The notes below the pieces were generated by a model, which was not told where the DNA came from, made no database searches, and saw only the letters and a program-made list of their open reading frames with translations. From Saprospiraceae bacterium (GTDB lineage Bacteria > Bacteroidota > Bacteroidia > Chitinophagales > Saprospiraceae): a stretch of 64,000 bases of DNA. Location of the stretch: assembly GCA_016714785.1 (NCBI GenBank), contig JADKCC010000002.1:744001-808000 (forward strand). Direction: 5' to 3'. The first letter of the stretch is position 1. Each line of letters opens with the position of its first letter. Made by a program: the position numbers and the translations under genes. This document shows, piece after piece, positions 40,351 through 49,226 of the stretch.

Positions 40351-40496
40351 AGAACTTAATCATGTATTTGTGTTGACTTTTAGAATGTAATAATCTTGAT
40401 TTGCAAAAATATTGTGAGTTCTTTTAATTTTTATATTTCTGATAAATTTTCAAATCTAGAGATTAAATTATACTACTTTTTTGTGATCAAATAAAG

Positions 40497-41231
40497 TCAG
40501 GAAATTATATTTTTGTCTATTCCTTTTTTTAGTTGAAATTTTTCATAATAATATGACATAATACTAATGATGACCAAAGATGGCAATAAGTTTTCTAGAC
40601 TTATTTCGCCCAATTTGAGCAAAAGTATGGATATCCCAATGATCAGCATACCACCAATGGCACTGAGGCTGTCTTGGACTTTGTGACTGAATATATTTTT
40701 TAGTCGAGAGGCAAGCATGGTCAATCCTCCTTGGAAAATTAGCATTGGAATGATAGAGAATAACACACCAACTCCATAAGTAGAAGCTAAAGCAATAGAG
40801 GAGAATCCATCCAAGAGAGATTTGACATAAAGTAATTCTTTTTTATTTTGGATGCCTTCCTCCAATGCTCCTACTATGGTCATAGAACCTACACAGAAAA
40901 GTAAAAATGCGGTAATCAATCCTTCTGAAAATTGAGTGTCGTTATTGCCTATCATAATTTTAATACTATCTGAAAAGTCATTGAATATCAAATCCACTCT
41001 TAACCACTGCCCTAAGATAGCACCAATAATCAAACTAAACATAAAAACTAGTAAGTATCCTTCTGGTAGTTTCAAGGCCATTTTAATACCTATCAAAAGT
41101 GTACCCAATCCTACTGCCTGAAAAACAATAGATTGAATATCGGATGAAAAAAATTGCTTCAACCATAACCCTATGAGGCTTCCGATTGTTACTGTAAGCA
41201 TATTGATGAATGTTGCTTTGGGCCAGATCAT
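40497..41231 (-). CDS. DUF554 integral membrane protein
   Basis: About 244 residues and seven TM segments. DUF554 features: N-terminal INMLTVTIGSLIGLWL, LGLGTLLIGIKMAL-like second helix (here VGLGTLLIGIKMALKLPEG), GLITAFLLFCVGSMTIVGALE, and the ending QDSLSAIGGMLIIGISILLLKLG. The family is annotated as an uncharacterised transporter-like protein. The frame extends to 41276, but ATG 41231 (MIWPKATF) avoids crowding the divergent lpxK gene and matches the usual start close to the first TM helix. Confidence 0.82.
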   Translation of the reverse strand: MIWPKATFINMLTVTIGSLIGLWLKQFFSSDIQSIVFQAVGLGTLLIGIKMALKLPEGYLLVFMFSLIIGAILGQWLRVDLIFNDFSDSIKIMIGNNDTQFSEGLITAFLLFCVGSMTIVGALEEGIQNKKELLYVKSLLDGFSSIALASTYGVGVLFSIIPMLIFQGGLTMLASRLKNIFSHKVQDSLSAIGGMLIIGISILLLKLGEISLENLLPSLVIISIMSYYYEKFQLKKGIDKNIIS

Positions 41232-41297
41232 ATTTCGAAAGATTAGTTGGGTACAATAATAAGTGATTTCAGCCAATTGACCAATAAAAAATCATTT

Positions 41298-42365
41298 ATG
41301 TTCAGAAGATTAGTTATAAGAGTATTATTATCACCTTTTGCTTTGTTGTATGGAATTATTATTTCTTTTGTCAATTTTTCCTATGATGTAGGTTTGCTGA
41401 AAGCTTCTAAATTTAGCATACCTGTCATCGGTGTTGGCAATCTCAGTATTGGTGGTGCAGGAAAAACTCCACATATAGAGTATATGATCGAAATGCTCAA
41501 GGACTACATCAATGTTGCAACACTCAGCCGTGGTTACAAACGAGAAACAAAAGGATTTAGGCTGGTACAGCCCAATGATACAGCACTAACAGCTGGTGAT
41601 GAGCCGCTACAGTATAGGCGCAAGTATCCAGACATTGTGGTAGCTGTATCAGAAAGTAGAGCGTATGCCATTCCACAGATTATACAGCAATACCCACAGA
41701 CACAGACCATACTACTAGATGACTCATTTCAGCATCGTAGTGTGCAGCCAGGATTAAATATTTTATTGTCTGCCTATGATACTTTGTTTACAGAAGACTA
41801 TCTATTGCCAGCTGGAAGGCTGCGTGAGTGGCGGTCAGGATACCAAAGAGCAGATATCATTATAGTGACCAAATGTCCCGAAAATGTATCAATTGCTGAG
41901 AAAGAAAAGTTAATACAAGACATCCAACCAAAAACCCATCAAAAAGTCTTTTTTTCTTATTATCAATATGGATATCCTTACTATTTTTATGATAATACCC
42001 AAAGAATATCTTTGGATAAGGAGCTCAATGTCATCTTGTTGAGTGCAATAGCCAATACAGAGTATCTCCTTCAATTTTTAGATAAAACAGTAGCAACAAT
42101 CCATGAAATAGAGTATGCTGATCATCATGTTTTTGATAGGCATGATTTAGAAAAAATTATCAGAGTTTATCAAAATATGGGTGAAGGCCGCAAGATCATC
42201 TTGACTACAGAAAAAGATGCAATGCGCTTAGAAATGCACAAAGATTTGTTGAAGAACCACAATATACCTGTTTTTGTCCTTCCTGCACAAGTTAAATTTC
42301 ATTTTGATGAAGCCAAAGAATTTGATACCATAGTTAAAGATTTTTTGTTGAAGTTTGAAGTGTAA
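41298..42365 (+). CDS. lpxK: Tetraacyldisaccharide 4'-kinase
   Basis: Phosphorylates the lipid A disaccharide precursor at the 4' position in the inner membrane. 355 residues. The N-terminal membrane helix (RRLVIRVLLSPFALLYGIII) and P-loop VGNLSIGGAGKTPHIEY are diagnostic, followed by ATLSRGYKRETKGF, GDEPLQYRRKYP, ILLDDSFQHRSVQPG with the catalytic Asp-Asp, LLPAGRLREWRSG, ADIIIVTKCP and TTEKDAMRLE. The frame is open from 41247, but ATG 41298 (MFRRLVIRV) is the family's usual start. Divergent from DUF554. Confidence 0.93.
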   Translation: MFRRLVIRVLLSPFALLYGIIISFVNFSYDVGLLKASKFSIPVIGVGNLSIGGAGKTPHIEYMIEMLKDYINVATLSRGYKRETKGFRLVQPNDTALTAGDEPLQYRRKYPDIVVAVSESRAYAIPQIIQQYPQTQTILLDDSFQHRSVQPGLNILLSAYDTLFTEDYLLPAGRLREWRSGYQRADIIIVTKCPENVSIAEKEKLIQDIQPKTHQKVFFSYYQYGYPYYFYDNTQRISLDKELNVILLSAIANTEYLLQFLDKTVATIHEIEYADHHVFDRHDLEKIIRVYQNMGEGRKIILTTEKDAMRLEMHKDLLKNHNIPVFVLPAQVKFHFDEAKEFDTIVKDFLLKFEV

Positions 42366-42431
42366 AAAGTAGTTAATGCCTGAATAACGTTGACCGTTTT
42401 AAACTAATTCGTTTTCATAAATTTCTAAGTC

Positions 42432-42502
42432 TTTTTAGAGAATACATCTTGGATTAAAGATTGGGCTTACTTAAATCTAGGGACTAATGCGTTCTCTAAA
42501 AA
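42432..42502. repeat. Perfect 11-base inverted repeats, 49 bases apart, downstream of lpxK
   Basis: TTTTTAGAGAA (42432-42442) and TTCTCTAAAAA (42492-42502). They lie just before the IS3 remnant and could be leftover insertion-element structure or a weak termination structure; neither is proven. Confidence 0.4.
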
Positions 42503-42509
42503 ATAATGG

Positions 42510-42731
42510 ACTTTAGATTGAGAATGGAGCTAACCACTGAAGATTGCATAGATGTGCTGGATATGGAAATAATAAAATAGAATGTACACCGATGCAATCA
42601 TTCAGCATTTCAATAGCGGGTCACAATATTGTTCTCAAGCTTATGTTAAAATACTCTTAAAAAATAAAATTGCAATTAGCATGACTCAAATTGGAGATCC
42701 TTACAAAAATGCAATATCTTCTAAATCTTGA
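42510..42731 (+). pseudogene. Remnant of an IS3-family transposase (OrfB C-terminal part)
   Basis: The frame 42582-42731 encodes 49 residues with FNSGSQYCSQAYVKILLKNK, IAISMTQIGDPYKNA, a clear relative of the IS3/IS150 OrfB block HSDRGSQYCS...ISMSxxGDPYENA. The second catalytic Asp (HSDRG) has become Asn-Ser-Gly (FNSG), and the Glu-containing end after DPYENAxAE is missing. A preceding stretch in another frame (42509-42577) reads LTTEDCIDVLDMEI, plausible upstream sequence. This is a decayed scrap in the 430-base gap between lpxK and the hydrolase; nothing else coding is seen there. Confidence 0.65.
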
Positions 42732-42794
42732 AAATGAATAATGAACCTTTATTTTGTCTTTGAAAAATCTATCTCCGAACCTTTAAAAATCTAT

Positions 42795-43477
42795 CTAATT
42801 TTTATTCTCAATCACAGTCTGAAATATAAGATTTGCTACCAATTCATTCCCTATATCGTTGAGGTGCACACCATCGTAAGTAAGTATGCCTTTACTTTTA
42901 TTTTGGTGATTATGAGTAAGGTTATAGGCTAAAAAAACTTTTCTAAAATCTATAAGTCCTACCTTTTGATTTTCTGCTACTTTCCTTATTATTTTGGAGT
43001 ACTCATTTAAGTCACCATCTTGGGAGTTGGAATAATCAGTTTTTTCTCCAATACAAGCAGGTGTACAACAAAATACTTTAATACCTTTTGAACTTAAGCG
43101 CTCGATAATTCCTTCATACATCGATTCAAATTTATCTATGTCAGTGCCTGTACCAAAAGTACTCTTATGCCAAACATCATTGACTCCTATCCATAAGACG
43201 ACAATATCAGGATGATGGGTCAATACATCTTTTTCTAATCTAAAAAATAGATCATAAACCTTGTTGCCGCCAATACCTGAACCAATGAGCTCGAAATTTT
43301 GATTCATATTTTTGGTCTTTAGGTATTGAGAAAAGAGCGTAATGTAAACCGTTATCCTTGACACCCAATTCTGTAATAGAGTCTCCAAAAAAAATCACTT
43401 TTTTTAGGCTTCTCTTCAATCGATGCAATAGGAAGATTGAAAATTGAAATTGCTAAAAGTATAATCATTCTTATCAT
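42795..43477 (-). CDS. Exported SGNH/GDSL hydrolase; two frameshifts
   Basis: An intact SGNH serine hydrolase once the frames are joined. From ATG 43477 a signal peptide (MIRMIILLAISIFNLPIAS) leads to KK|VIFFGDSITELGVKD with block I Ser; the first indel is one extra A in the seven-A run near 43404-43410. A second shift near 43350-43360 joins to YITLFSQYLK. Block II is GSGIGGNKV, block III WIGVNDVW (GxND) and block V DGVHLND with Asp and His. The last gene of the SSS-murQ operon, 42 bases after murQ, so a sugar or peptidoglycan esterase role (deacetylation) is plausible but inferred. Confidence 0.7.
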
Positions 43478-43518
43478 AAGAATATTTATTGCTTAAAAAA
43501 AATAAAAATTAATTCAGT

Positions 43519-44346
43519 TTAATGATTATTCATGTTATTACTTTGTTGATAACTTGCCACTGCGTTTCTTACTGACTTTTGGGTGAGAAGCAACTCTTTA
43601 GCAACGTCATACTCAAGACCTGTTTTTTCAATCACCATCTTGACGCCTCTATCTACTAGTTTCTTATTGCTAAGCTGCATGTCCACCATCCTGTTGTCAA
43701 GGACACGACCTAGTTTGATCATTACAGAAGAACTTATCATGTTCAAAACCAACTTTTGTGCAGTACCTGACTTCATCCTTGTGCTACCTGTTACATATTC
43801 TGGACCAACAATCACTTCGATTGGGAATTTAGCAACATCAGAGAGTGGTGATGACGGATTGCAAGAAATACTTCCTGTGATTATATCTTTATCATTGGCC
43901 ATCTTTAGCCCATTGATGACATAGGGTGTCGTACCTGAAGCTGCAATCCCAACCAACACATCATGAGAGTCAATATCATATTCACAAAGATCTTTCCAAG
44001 CTTGTTCGACACTATCTTCTGCATTTTCTACAGGATTGCGCAAAGCTGTATCACCACCTGCTATGATGCCGATCACCCAATCTTTAGGCACACCATACGT
44101 GGGAGGACATTCAGACGCATCCAATACACCCAATCTACCACTCGTACCAGCACCGATATAAAATAGTCTGCCACCTTGGCTCATTTTCTCAGCAATGGCA
44201 TCTATTAGAGGGACTATCATTGGTATTGCTTTTTGTACTGCCAATGCTACTTTTTGATCTTCTGTATTGATGTCAGTGAGCAACTCAATAGTGGACTTTT
44301 GCTCTAAATTTCTATAGATTGATGGTGATTCAGTGATGCGCTCCAT
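43519..44346 (-). CDS. murQ: N-acetylmuramic acid 6-phosphate etherase
   Basis: Cleaves the lactyl ether of MurNAc-6-phosphate to GlcNAc-6-phosphate and D-lactate in cell-wall recycling. 275 residues. SIS-domain motifs: RLFYIGAGTSGRLGVLDASE with CPPTYGVP, AGGDTALRNPVENAEDS (acidic catalytic residues in ASECPPT and ENAEDS), VGIAASGTTPYVI and VGPEYVTGSTRMKSGTAQK, LVLNMISS. The order and length match the family. It lies 3 bases after the SSS transporter gene, implying uptake and use of MurNAc or a related sugar. Confidence 0.95.
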   Translation of the reverse strand: MERITESPSIYRNLEQKSTIELLTDINTEDQKVALAVQKAIPMIVPLIDAIAEKMSQGGRLFYIGAGTSGRLGVLDASECPPTYGVPKDWVIGIIAGGDTALRNPVENAEDSVEQAWKDLCEYDIDSHDVLVGIAASGTTPYVINGLKMANDKDIITGSISCNPSSPLSDVAKFPIEVIVGPEYVTGSTRMKSGTAQKLVLNMISSSVMIKLGRVLDNRMVDMQLSNKKLVDRGVKMVIEKTGLEYDVAKELLLTQKSVRNAVASYQQSNNMNNH

Positions 44347-44349
44347 GCT

Positions 44350-45866
44350 TTATTTTTTTTTAATGGATATCAACCAAAGGCCTGCAAAAGTCAGCAAACC
44401 ATTAAATATTAATATTTCGATACCAATCTTAAAGCCTGAAAATATAGTATCTGAAAGCTGTATTAATGATGTTGCTGATGCTTCACTAAGAGCTAATTTT
44501 TTAGCAAACCATTCAGCATTATTGATAAAATCAATACTAAATATGATGATTGGTGAAAGTAAACATATCCACAAGACCCATTTATCTTTGGGTATTCTAT
44601 TTGTAAATATGCCAAAAGCAAACATTCCCAACAATGGCCCATAAGTATATCCAGCAAGTTTAAGGATTACGTCTATGATCGATTTGTCATCTATCCATTT
44701 AAATACCAAAACACAGATGAAGAATAATATTGCAAAGCTAAGATGCACAGTTAGCCTTGTCTTTTTCTTTACCTTGTCTGTGGATAGTGTATTCTTCTGC
44801 ATGCCCAATATATCGATACAAAATGAAGAGGTCATCGCTGTCAAAGCACCATCAGCACTAGGAAATAATGCAGAAATCAAACCAATGATAAATATGACTC
44901 CTATGGCCGTGGATAGTGTCCCACCTAAAGCTATGGTTGGAAATAAATCATCTCCTTTTACAGAAAGACCATTTTGTTTTGCAAACAAAAATAACAAGCC
45001 ACCTAAAAGTAGAAACAAAACATTGACTATCAATAATACAGTTGCTAATGTCAACACATTTTTTTGTGATCCACCCAAAGTCTTAACGCTGATATTTTTT
45101 TGCATCATTTCTTGGTCCAATCCTGTCATAGCAATAGTAATGAATGCGCCACCTAAAATTTGCTTTAGGAAAAATCCAGATGCCTTGATATCTGTATTGA
45201 ATATGCGCGTCAAGCCTTCTGATTTTAACACACTGAATGCTTCTAAAAATCCGTAATCCATTTTATTCAATAATGCTATTATACAGATAATCAAGCCTCC
45301 CAACATAAACGTAGTTTGTAATGTGTCGGTATAAACAATGGTCTTGACACCACCTTCAAAGGTATAGAGTAATATAAGCAAAGCATCAAAAAAGCAGTCA
45401 CGATGAATGGTACTCCCATCGCATCCAATATAAATATTTGTAAGATATTAATCACCAAATACATTCTAGCAGTAGCACCGAGAGTCCTCGAAATGATAAA
45501 AAATATAGCTCCCGTTTTGTATGAAACAGGGCCAAATCTTTCTTCTAGAAATCTGTATATTGATGTGAGATTCATCTTATAATACAGCGGTAATAATATA
45601 TAGGCTATTGCAAAATATCCAATAAAATACCCAATGACTACTTGATAATACCCAAATGCGCCTGCGCCAACAGTACCTGGCACGCTTACAAAAGTGACAC
45701 CACTCAATGATGTACCCACCATACCAAATGCAACGAGCATCCAATTACTATTTCTATTTCCAATAAAAAAGGACTCGTTATCCGAATTTTTTGAGGTGTA
45801 CCATGCTACTGCTAATAATAGCAAAAAGTATCCAAATACAAATCCAAAAAGTAGGTAAGGTGACAT
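44350..45866 (-). CDS. Sodium:solute symporter (SSS family), likely for MurNAc or related sugar; one frameshift
   Basis: Two frames (45291-45866 and 44350-45381) overlap; joined near 45380-45390 they make about 505 residues and 13 TM segments, normal for SSS. Signatures: NSDNESFFIGNRNSNWMLVA, MVGTSLSGVTFVSVPG (the Na+-site loop) near the N-terminus, YTFEGGVKTIVYTDTLQ, and GLISALFPSADGALTAMTSS. One base is surplus near CTTTGCTTATAT; a sequencing error is likely. Its stop lies 3 bases before murQ, so the pair are one transcript. In Tannerella an SSS protein next to murQ is the proposed MurNAc importer; that parallel supports the guess but is not proof. Confidence 0.78.
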
Positions 45867-46039
45867 AACGTGATCTTAATAATTATTAGAATTAATTAAG
45901 CCTTTCCAACTTTAGGAGTGAGAAGCGACTTGTGGCGACAATATTAGTGTAAATACTTAGATTATTCAAAAGAGATGGAAGAATTTGATACTTCCTAGTT
46001 ATAAATATTAAAATTGTTAAAATTCTATAAATATATTTT

Positions 46040-46047
46040 TACCTTCG
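46040..46047 (+). promoter_or_regulatory. -7-like box (TACCTTCG) upstream of the truncated tmk
   Basis: TACCTTCG differs at one position from TAnnTTTG and ends 23 bases before ATG 46071. It may now drive the downstream four-gene cassette, for which I see no other promoter. Confidence 0.35.
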
Positions 46048-46070
46048 CCGATGAAATCATAGATAAATCA

Positions 46071-46277
46071 ATGGATAGGAAAGGCTTGTTTATCGCCTTC
46101 GAAGGCATAGATGGTAGTGGCAAAAGTACTCAGGTAAAGTTATTAGAACAATACTTAAAAGAACTTGGACATAAAGTTTATGCTACTTTTGAACCTACGG
46201 ACAGCCTTATAGGAAAAATCATTAGAGATATTAGGAAATTCTCCATACCTTACCCAAAAATTATTATAAGTAATTAA
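46071..46277 (+). pseudogene. Truncated thymidylate kinase (N-terminal third only)
   Basis: Starts at ATG 46071 with MDRKGLFIAFEGIDGSGKST, the Walker A loop of Tmk, then YLKELGHKVYATFEPTDSLI and GKIIRDI, which is the usual P-loop to DR-loop region. After that the protein stops being Tmk-like (RKFSIPYPKIIISN, then TAA). The LID, DR loop and remaining two thirds are missing, and no continuation is found in other frames before 46319 or after 49945. Therefore a real truncation is more likely than an indel. It abuts a foreign-looking cassette that carries its own complete tmk. Confidence 0.75.
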
Positions 46278-46318
46278 AATATAAATTTCATCTTTAATCC
46301 TTTATAAATAGACCAGAA

Positions 46319-46951
46319 ATGATAGATAAGCAAGGAAAAATTATAGCTGCATTTGGAATACCTGGAAGTGGAAAATCTACAACTACCACTGAGATTGGAA
46401 AAATTTTGAGAATTGAGACATTTCACGAACCAGAAGAATCAGATTGGGCAGAAGCTGTTTCTCTAAGAGAATTGGTAGGCAACTTTACAGCATTAATGTG
46501 GTTTAGGTCAATTAGGGTTCCTCAATATTTTAAGGCAAACGAAATTAAAAAAAAAGGAAATTTGGCAATGTTAGATTCATGTTATGACAAGTTATTTTAT
46601 TTATATTGTAACAAAAAAGGGTTGGAGTGGCTTTTTACAAAAGATGATTTGTATTATGATGAAATGCTTAGTATTGCAAAAAAAGACTATGAAAATTTGC
46701 CAGACATTGATATTTTAATTTTTTTTGAACAATCAAAAGAAAATTGGGAAAAGTTCTTAACTAAGAGAAATCGAAATTTGGATAATGACAATGCATTTAG
46801 AGATTCATTTATTCTGCAAAAAGCGTTTATAGAAACTATTAAAGAATATTGTAAAGAAAAAAATTGCCATTTGATCGTTCATCAACAGTCATTTAGTACC
46901 CCTCAAATAGAAGCTCGAAAAATTATTGAGCAATTAAAAAAATATTTATAA
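46319..46951 (+). CDS. P-loop kinase resembling deoxynucleoside/nucleotide kinases (cassette gene 1)
   Basis: 210 residues. N-terminal Walker A AAFGIPGSGKSTTTTEIG, then HEPEESDWAEAVS (an E-P position like the substrate/base region of deoxynucleoside kinases), a Trp/Arg helix MWFRSIRVPQYFKAN, LAMLDSCYDKLFY (Asp in the DR-like position), and a Lys/Arg-rich LID-like stretch LTKRNRNLDNDNAFR. The layout fits the dNK/Tmk superfamily but I cannot name a substrate. No signal peptide; cytosolic. It begins 41 bases after the truncated tmk, and its stop is 3 bases before the next gene. Its sequence is very AT-rich. Confidence 0.55.
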   Translation: MIDKQGKIIAAFGIPGSGKSTTTTEIGKILRIETFHEPEESDWAEAVSLRELVGNFTALMWFRSIRVPQYFKANEIKKKGNLAMLDSCYDKLFYLYCNKKGLEWLFTKDDLYYDEMLSIAKKDYENLPDIDILIFFEQSKENWEKFLTKRNRNLDNDNAFRDSFILQKAFIETIKEYCKEKNCHLIVHQQSFSTPQIEARKIIEQLKKYL

Positions 46952-46954
46952 GCT

Positions 46955-48521
46955 ATGAATTTTGCGAATATATTTCAAGATATAGAAAACTCGAATTCTC
47001 CAAATATTTTATTAGAGAAATTGCTTTCGCATTCTTTTTACAATGATTCAAAAAACGAGCAAATTTTATCAGCATTTTGCCAAATTGTACTAAAAAGTGT
47101 AAACACAGCAGATATTATTAATGATAATCTGTCAAAAATTAAAAATTCTAAAGTAAGACAAAATTTATTAATTCTTTTAAGTATTATTAAACATGAATAT
47201 TCATGTGATTCAGACATTTATTACAAGTTATTTCATAATATTGAATTAGATGAAAGGGAGATTCAATTTATTGTTGAAATGTCTTTGGAAAGCAGTTTGC
47301 ATTCTTTAAGTCTTACTCTTATTTTGAATTTAATAAAATTCAAAGGGCTATCACTAAAGAACGTATCTCTTTTAAGTCTCAAAATGGCTGAATCAGGATG
47401 TATTTATGATTATAGAAAGAATTCAGAATTAAATTATAAGCATGTATTAAGAAGGTATCCTACAGGCGCGGTTTCTGAAAAAATCGCACTAATCATGCCG
47501 AGTTTATTGAAATGCCTCTCAAATTCTTACAAATTCGTATCCCCTTTTCTTGTTGCTAAGGCTCTTGGATTTACAGGAGGTACATGGGATAAATTATCAA
47601 GTATTCCTAACTTTAAATTTCCTAAGTCCGGAAATCAATCTATATCAATTTTAAAAAAAGAGCATGTTTGTATGACAGTGGCACAAGGTGATTATGCTCC
47701 TTCAGATACTTTCCTATATCAACTTAGAAGCATAACAAATACAGTAGATTCTCTACCATTAATTATATCAAGTATCGCTAGTAAACAAATTGCAAATCCG
47801 GTAGATACGTTATTGCTTGATATAAGATATGGGAAAAATGCTTTTTGAAAAATTTGGTTGTAGCAAATGATTTTTTATAAAGATCAAGTCAGTACTTGAG
47901 CCCTTTAATATTAAATCTCTTGCAGAGTTTACAAATACGGAAAATCTTTTAGGCGTTTCTATTGGCAACTATTTAGAAGTTATTGAAAGTATATGTATAA
48001 TTAAAAATCAATCTGTTTATAATCAATTCTCTTTTGATTCTGAATTATTGCAGCAACAAAAGGAGCTTGTTATTAATATGACTTCGAAAGTAATTTCTGA
48101 GCAATTTAATATAAATCCTAATGAAGTAAAAAAACTTTGCTTTGAATCTTTTTTAAATTTGGAGGTTTTTGATTCTTTTAAAAAAATACTTTCATCACAT
48201 GGAGTTTTACAGGAAACAATAAATAAAATAGAAAATAATCAGGCATTTGGAAATTCAGAACAATTAAATGAATTTCCAATATATGCGCACAAAACTGGTG
48301 TAATTAAAAGTATTAATCAAAAAAATATAGGTAATTTTGTGAATATGGAATTAGAAGCTGGCATAAATCTATTTTATAAGGAAAATAGATTGTACGATGG
48401 AGTTCTTATTAAAAAGAATGTTTTATCAAGGGTTAATAAGAATGAAGTAATAGCTTTTGTATATAGTTCTAAGGATATTGACACTAAGACTCTTTCAAAT
48501 AACTTTTTTAATATTAATTAA
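46955..48521 (+). CDS. Thymidine/pyrimidine-phosphorylase-like protein with altered phosphate-binding motif (cassette gene 2); interrupted near 47846-47870
   Basis: About 520 residues over two frames. Residues 1-90 are a helical extension. Then the nucleoside-phosphorylase fold follows: IELDEREIQFIVE, SLKMAESG, ALGFTGGTWDKLSSIPNF, AQGDYAPSDTFLYQLRSITN and SLPLIISSIASKQIAN with LLLDIRYGKNAF; the last part (48048-48521) has the C-terminal barrel pattern AHKTGVIKSINQKNIGNFVN. The E. coli DKHSTGGVGD motif is replaced by RRYPTGAVSE, so the catalytic His and phosphate-binding Lys/Ser positions are Tyr, Arg and Pro. The Arg in YQLRS and Ser/Lys in SSIASK (base-binding in the E. coli enzyme) remain. 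The frame breaks after 47848 and again at a TGA at 47868. Role inferred: a phosphorylase relative, possibly without phosphorolysis. Confidence 0.65.
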
Positions 48522-49226
48522 ATGAATGGAAAAATAATAACAATAGAAGGCCTAGACGGTGCTGGTAAATCAACACAAATTGATTTGTTAGTAAAAAGGC
48601 TAAGTTCTTCTAATATAAAACACAAATTCATTCACTTTCCAAGGTTAAACATGGGAGTATTTGGAAGACTTATTGCTGAATATTTAAGAGGTGAGTATGG
48701 TTCGCTAGAGATAGTACATCCCAAGCTTGTCGCCTTATTATTTGCCGAAGATAGGAAGGAACATAAAGATCAATTATTAAAATGGCTGAATGAAGGTTAT
48801 TTGATAATTATGGATAGATATGTAAATTCAAACATTGCTTTTCAATGCGCAAAAACAAATGGTGATAACGAAAAGTTAAATTTGAAAAATTGGATTTTAG
48901 ATTTTGAATTTGGTACAAACCAATTACCCTTACCTACTTCATCTTTTTTTCTTCATGTTCCTTTTGATATAATATCAAACTCTTTGATTTCCCCAAGGAA
49001 TGGTAGCGATAGAGAGTATTTAAATGGGAAAATAGATATTCATGAAGATTCCTTGGGTCTTCAAAAGAAAGTCTATATAGAATATCTTAAATTAATAAAA
49101 GAACAAACTAATTTTTATGAAATTAAATGTTTTTCAGATAACACACATTGGTTAAGTCCAGAAGAGATCCACCAAACAATTATTTCAAAAATTAAAATAC
49201 TTAGCCCTGAAATTTTATGGAAATAA
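48522..49226 (+). CDS. Complete thymidylate kinase carried by the cassette (gene 3)
   Basis: 234 residues starting immediately after the phosphorylase-like gene's stop. Tmk features are all present: Walker A ITIEGLDGAGKSTQID, FPRLNMGVFGRLIAEYLRGE, the AEDRKEHKDQ (DR) loop, IIMDRYVNSNIAFQCAKTN (DRY/QxxA-like motif), and the LID/acceptor stretch NGSDREYLNGKIDIHEDSLG, as in long-form (eukaryote-like) dTMP kinases. It should convert dTMP to dTDP. It is more divergent than a typical Bacteroidota tmk and is part of the AT-rich cassette; it may replace the truncated host copy. It overlaps the next gene by 10 bases. Confidence 0.8.
   Translation: MNGKIITIEGLDGAGKSTQIDLLVKRLSSSNIKHKFIHFPRLNMGVFGRLIAEYLRGEYGSLEIVHPKLVALLFAEDRKEHKDQLLKWLNEGYLIIMDRYVNSNIAFQCAKTNGDNEKLNLKNWILDFEFGTNQLPLPTSSFFLHVPFDIISNSLISPRNGSDREYLNGKIDIHEDSLGLQKKVYIEYLKLIKEQTNFYEIKCFSDNTHWLSPEEIHQTIISKIKILSPEILWK

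Noticed and set aside
44675..45256. 193-codon plus-strand open frame inside the SSS gene
   Set aside because: Antisense to a clearly conserved transporter; the peptide has no recognisable fold.
46071..46277. Truncated tmk as a simple frameshift
   Set aside because: No continuation of Tmk sequence (DR loop, LID) is found in any frame up to 46319 or beyond 49945.
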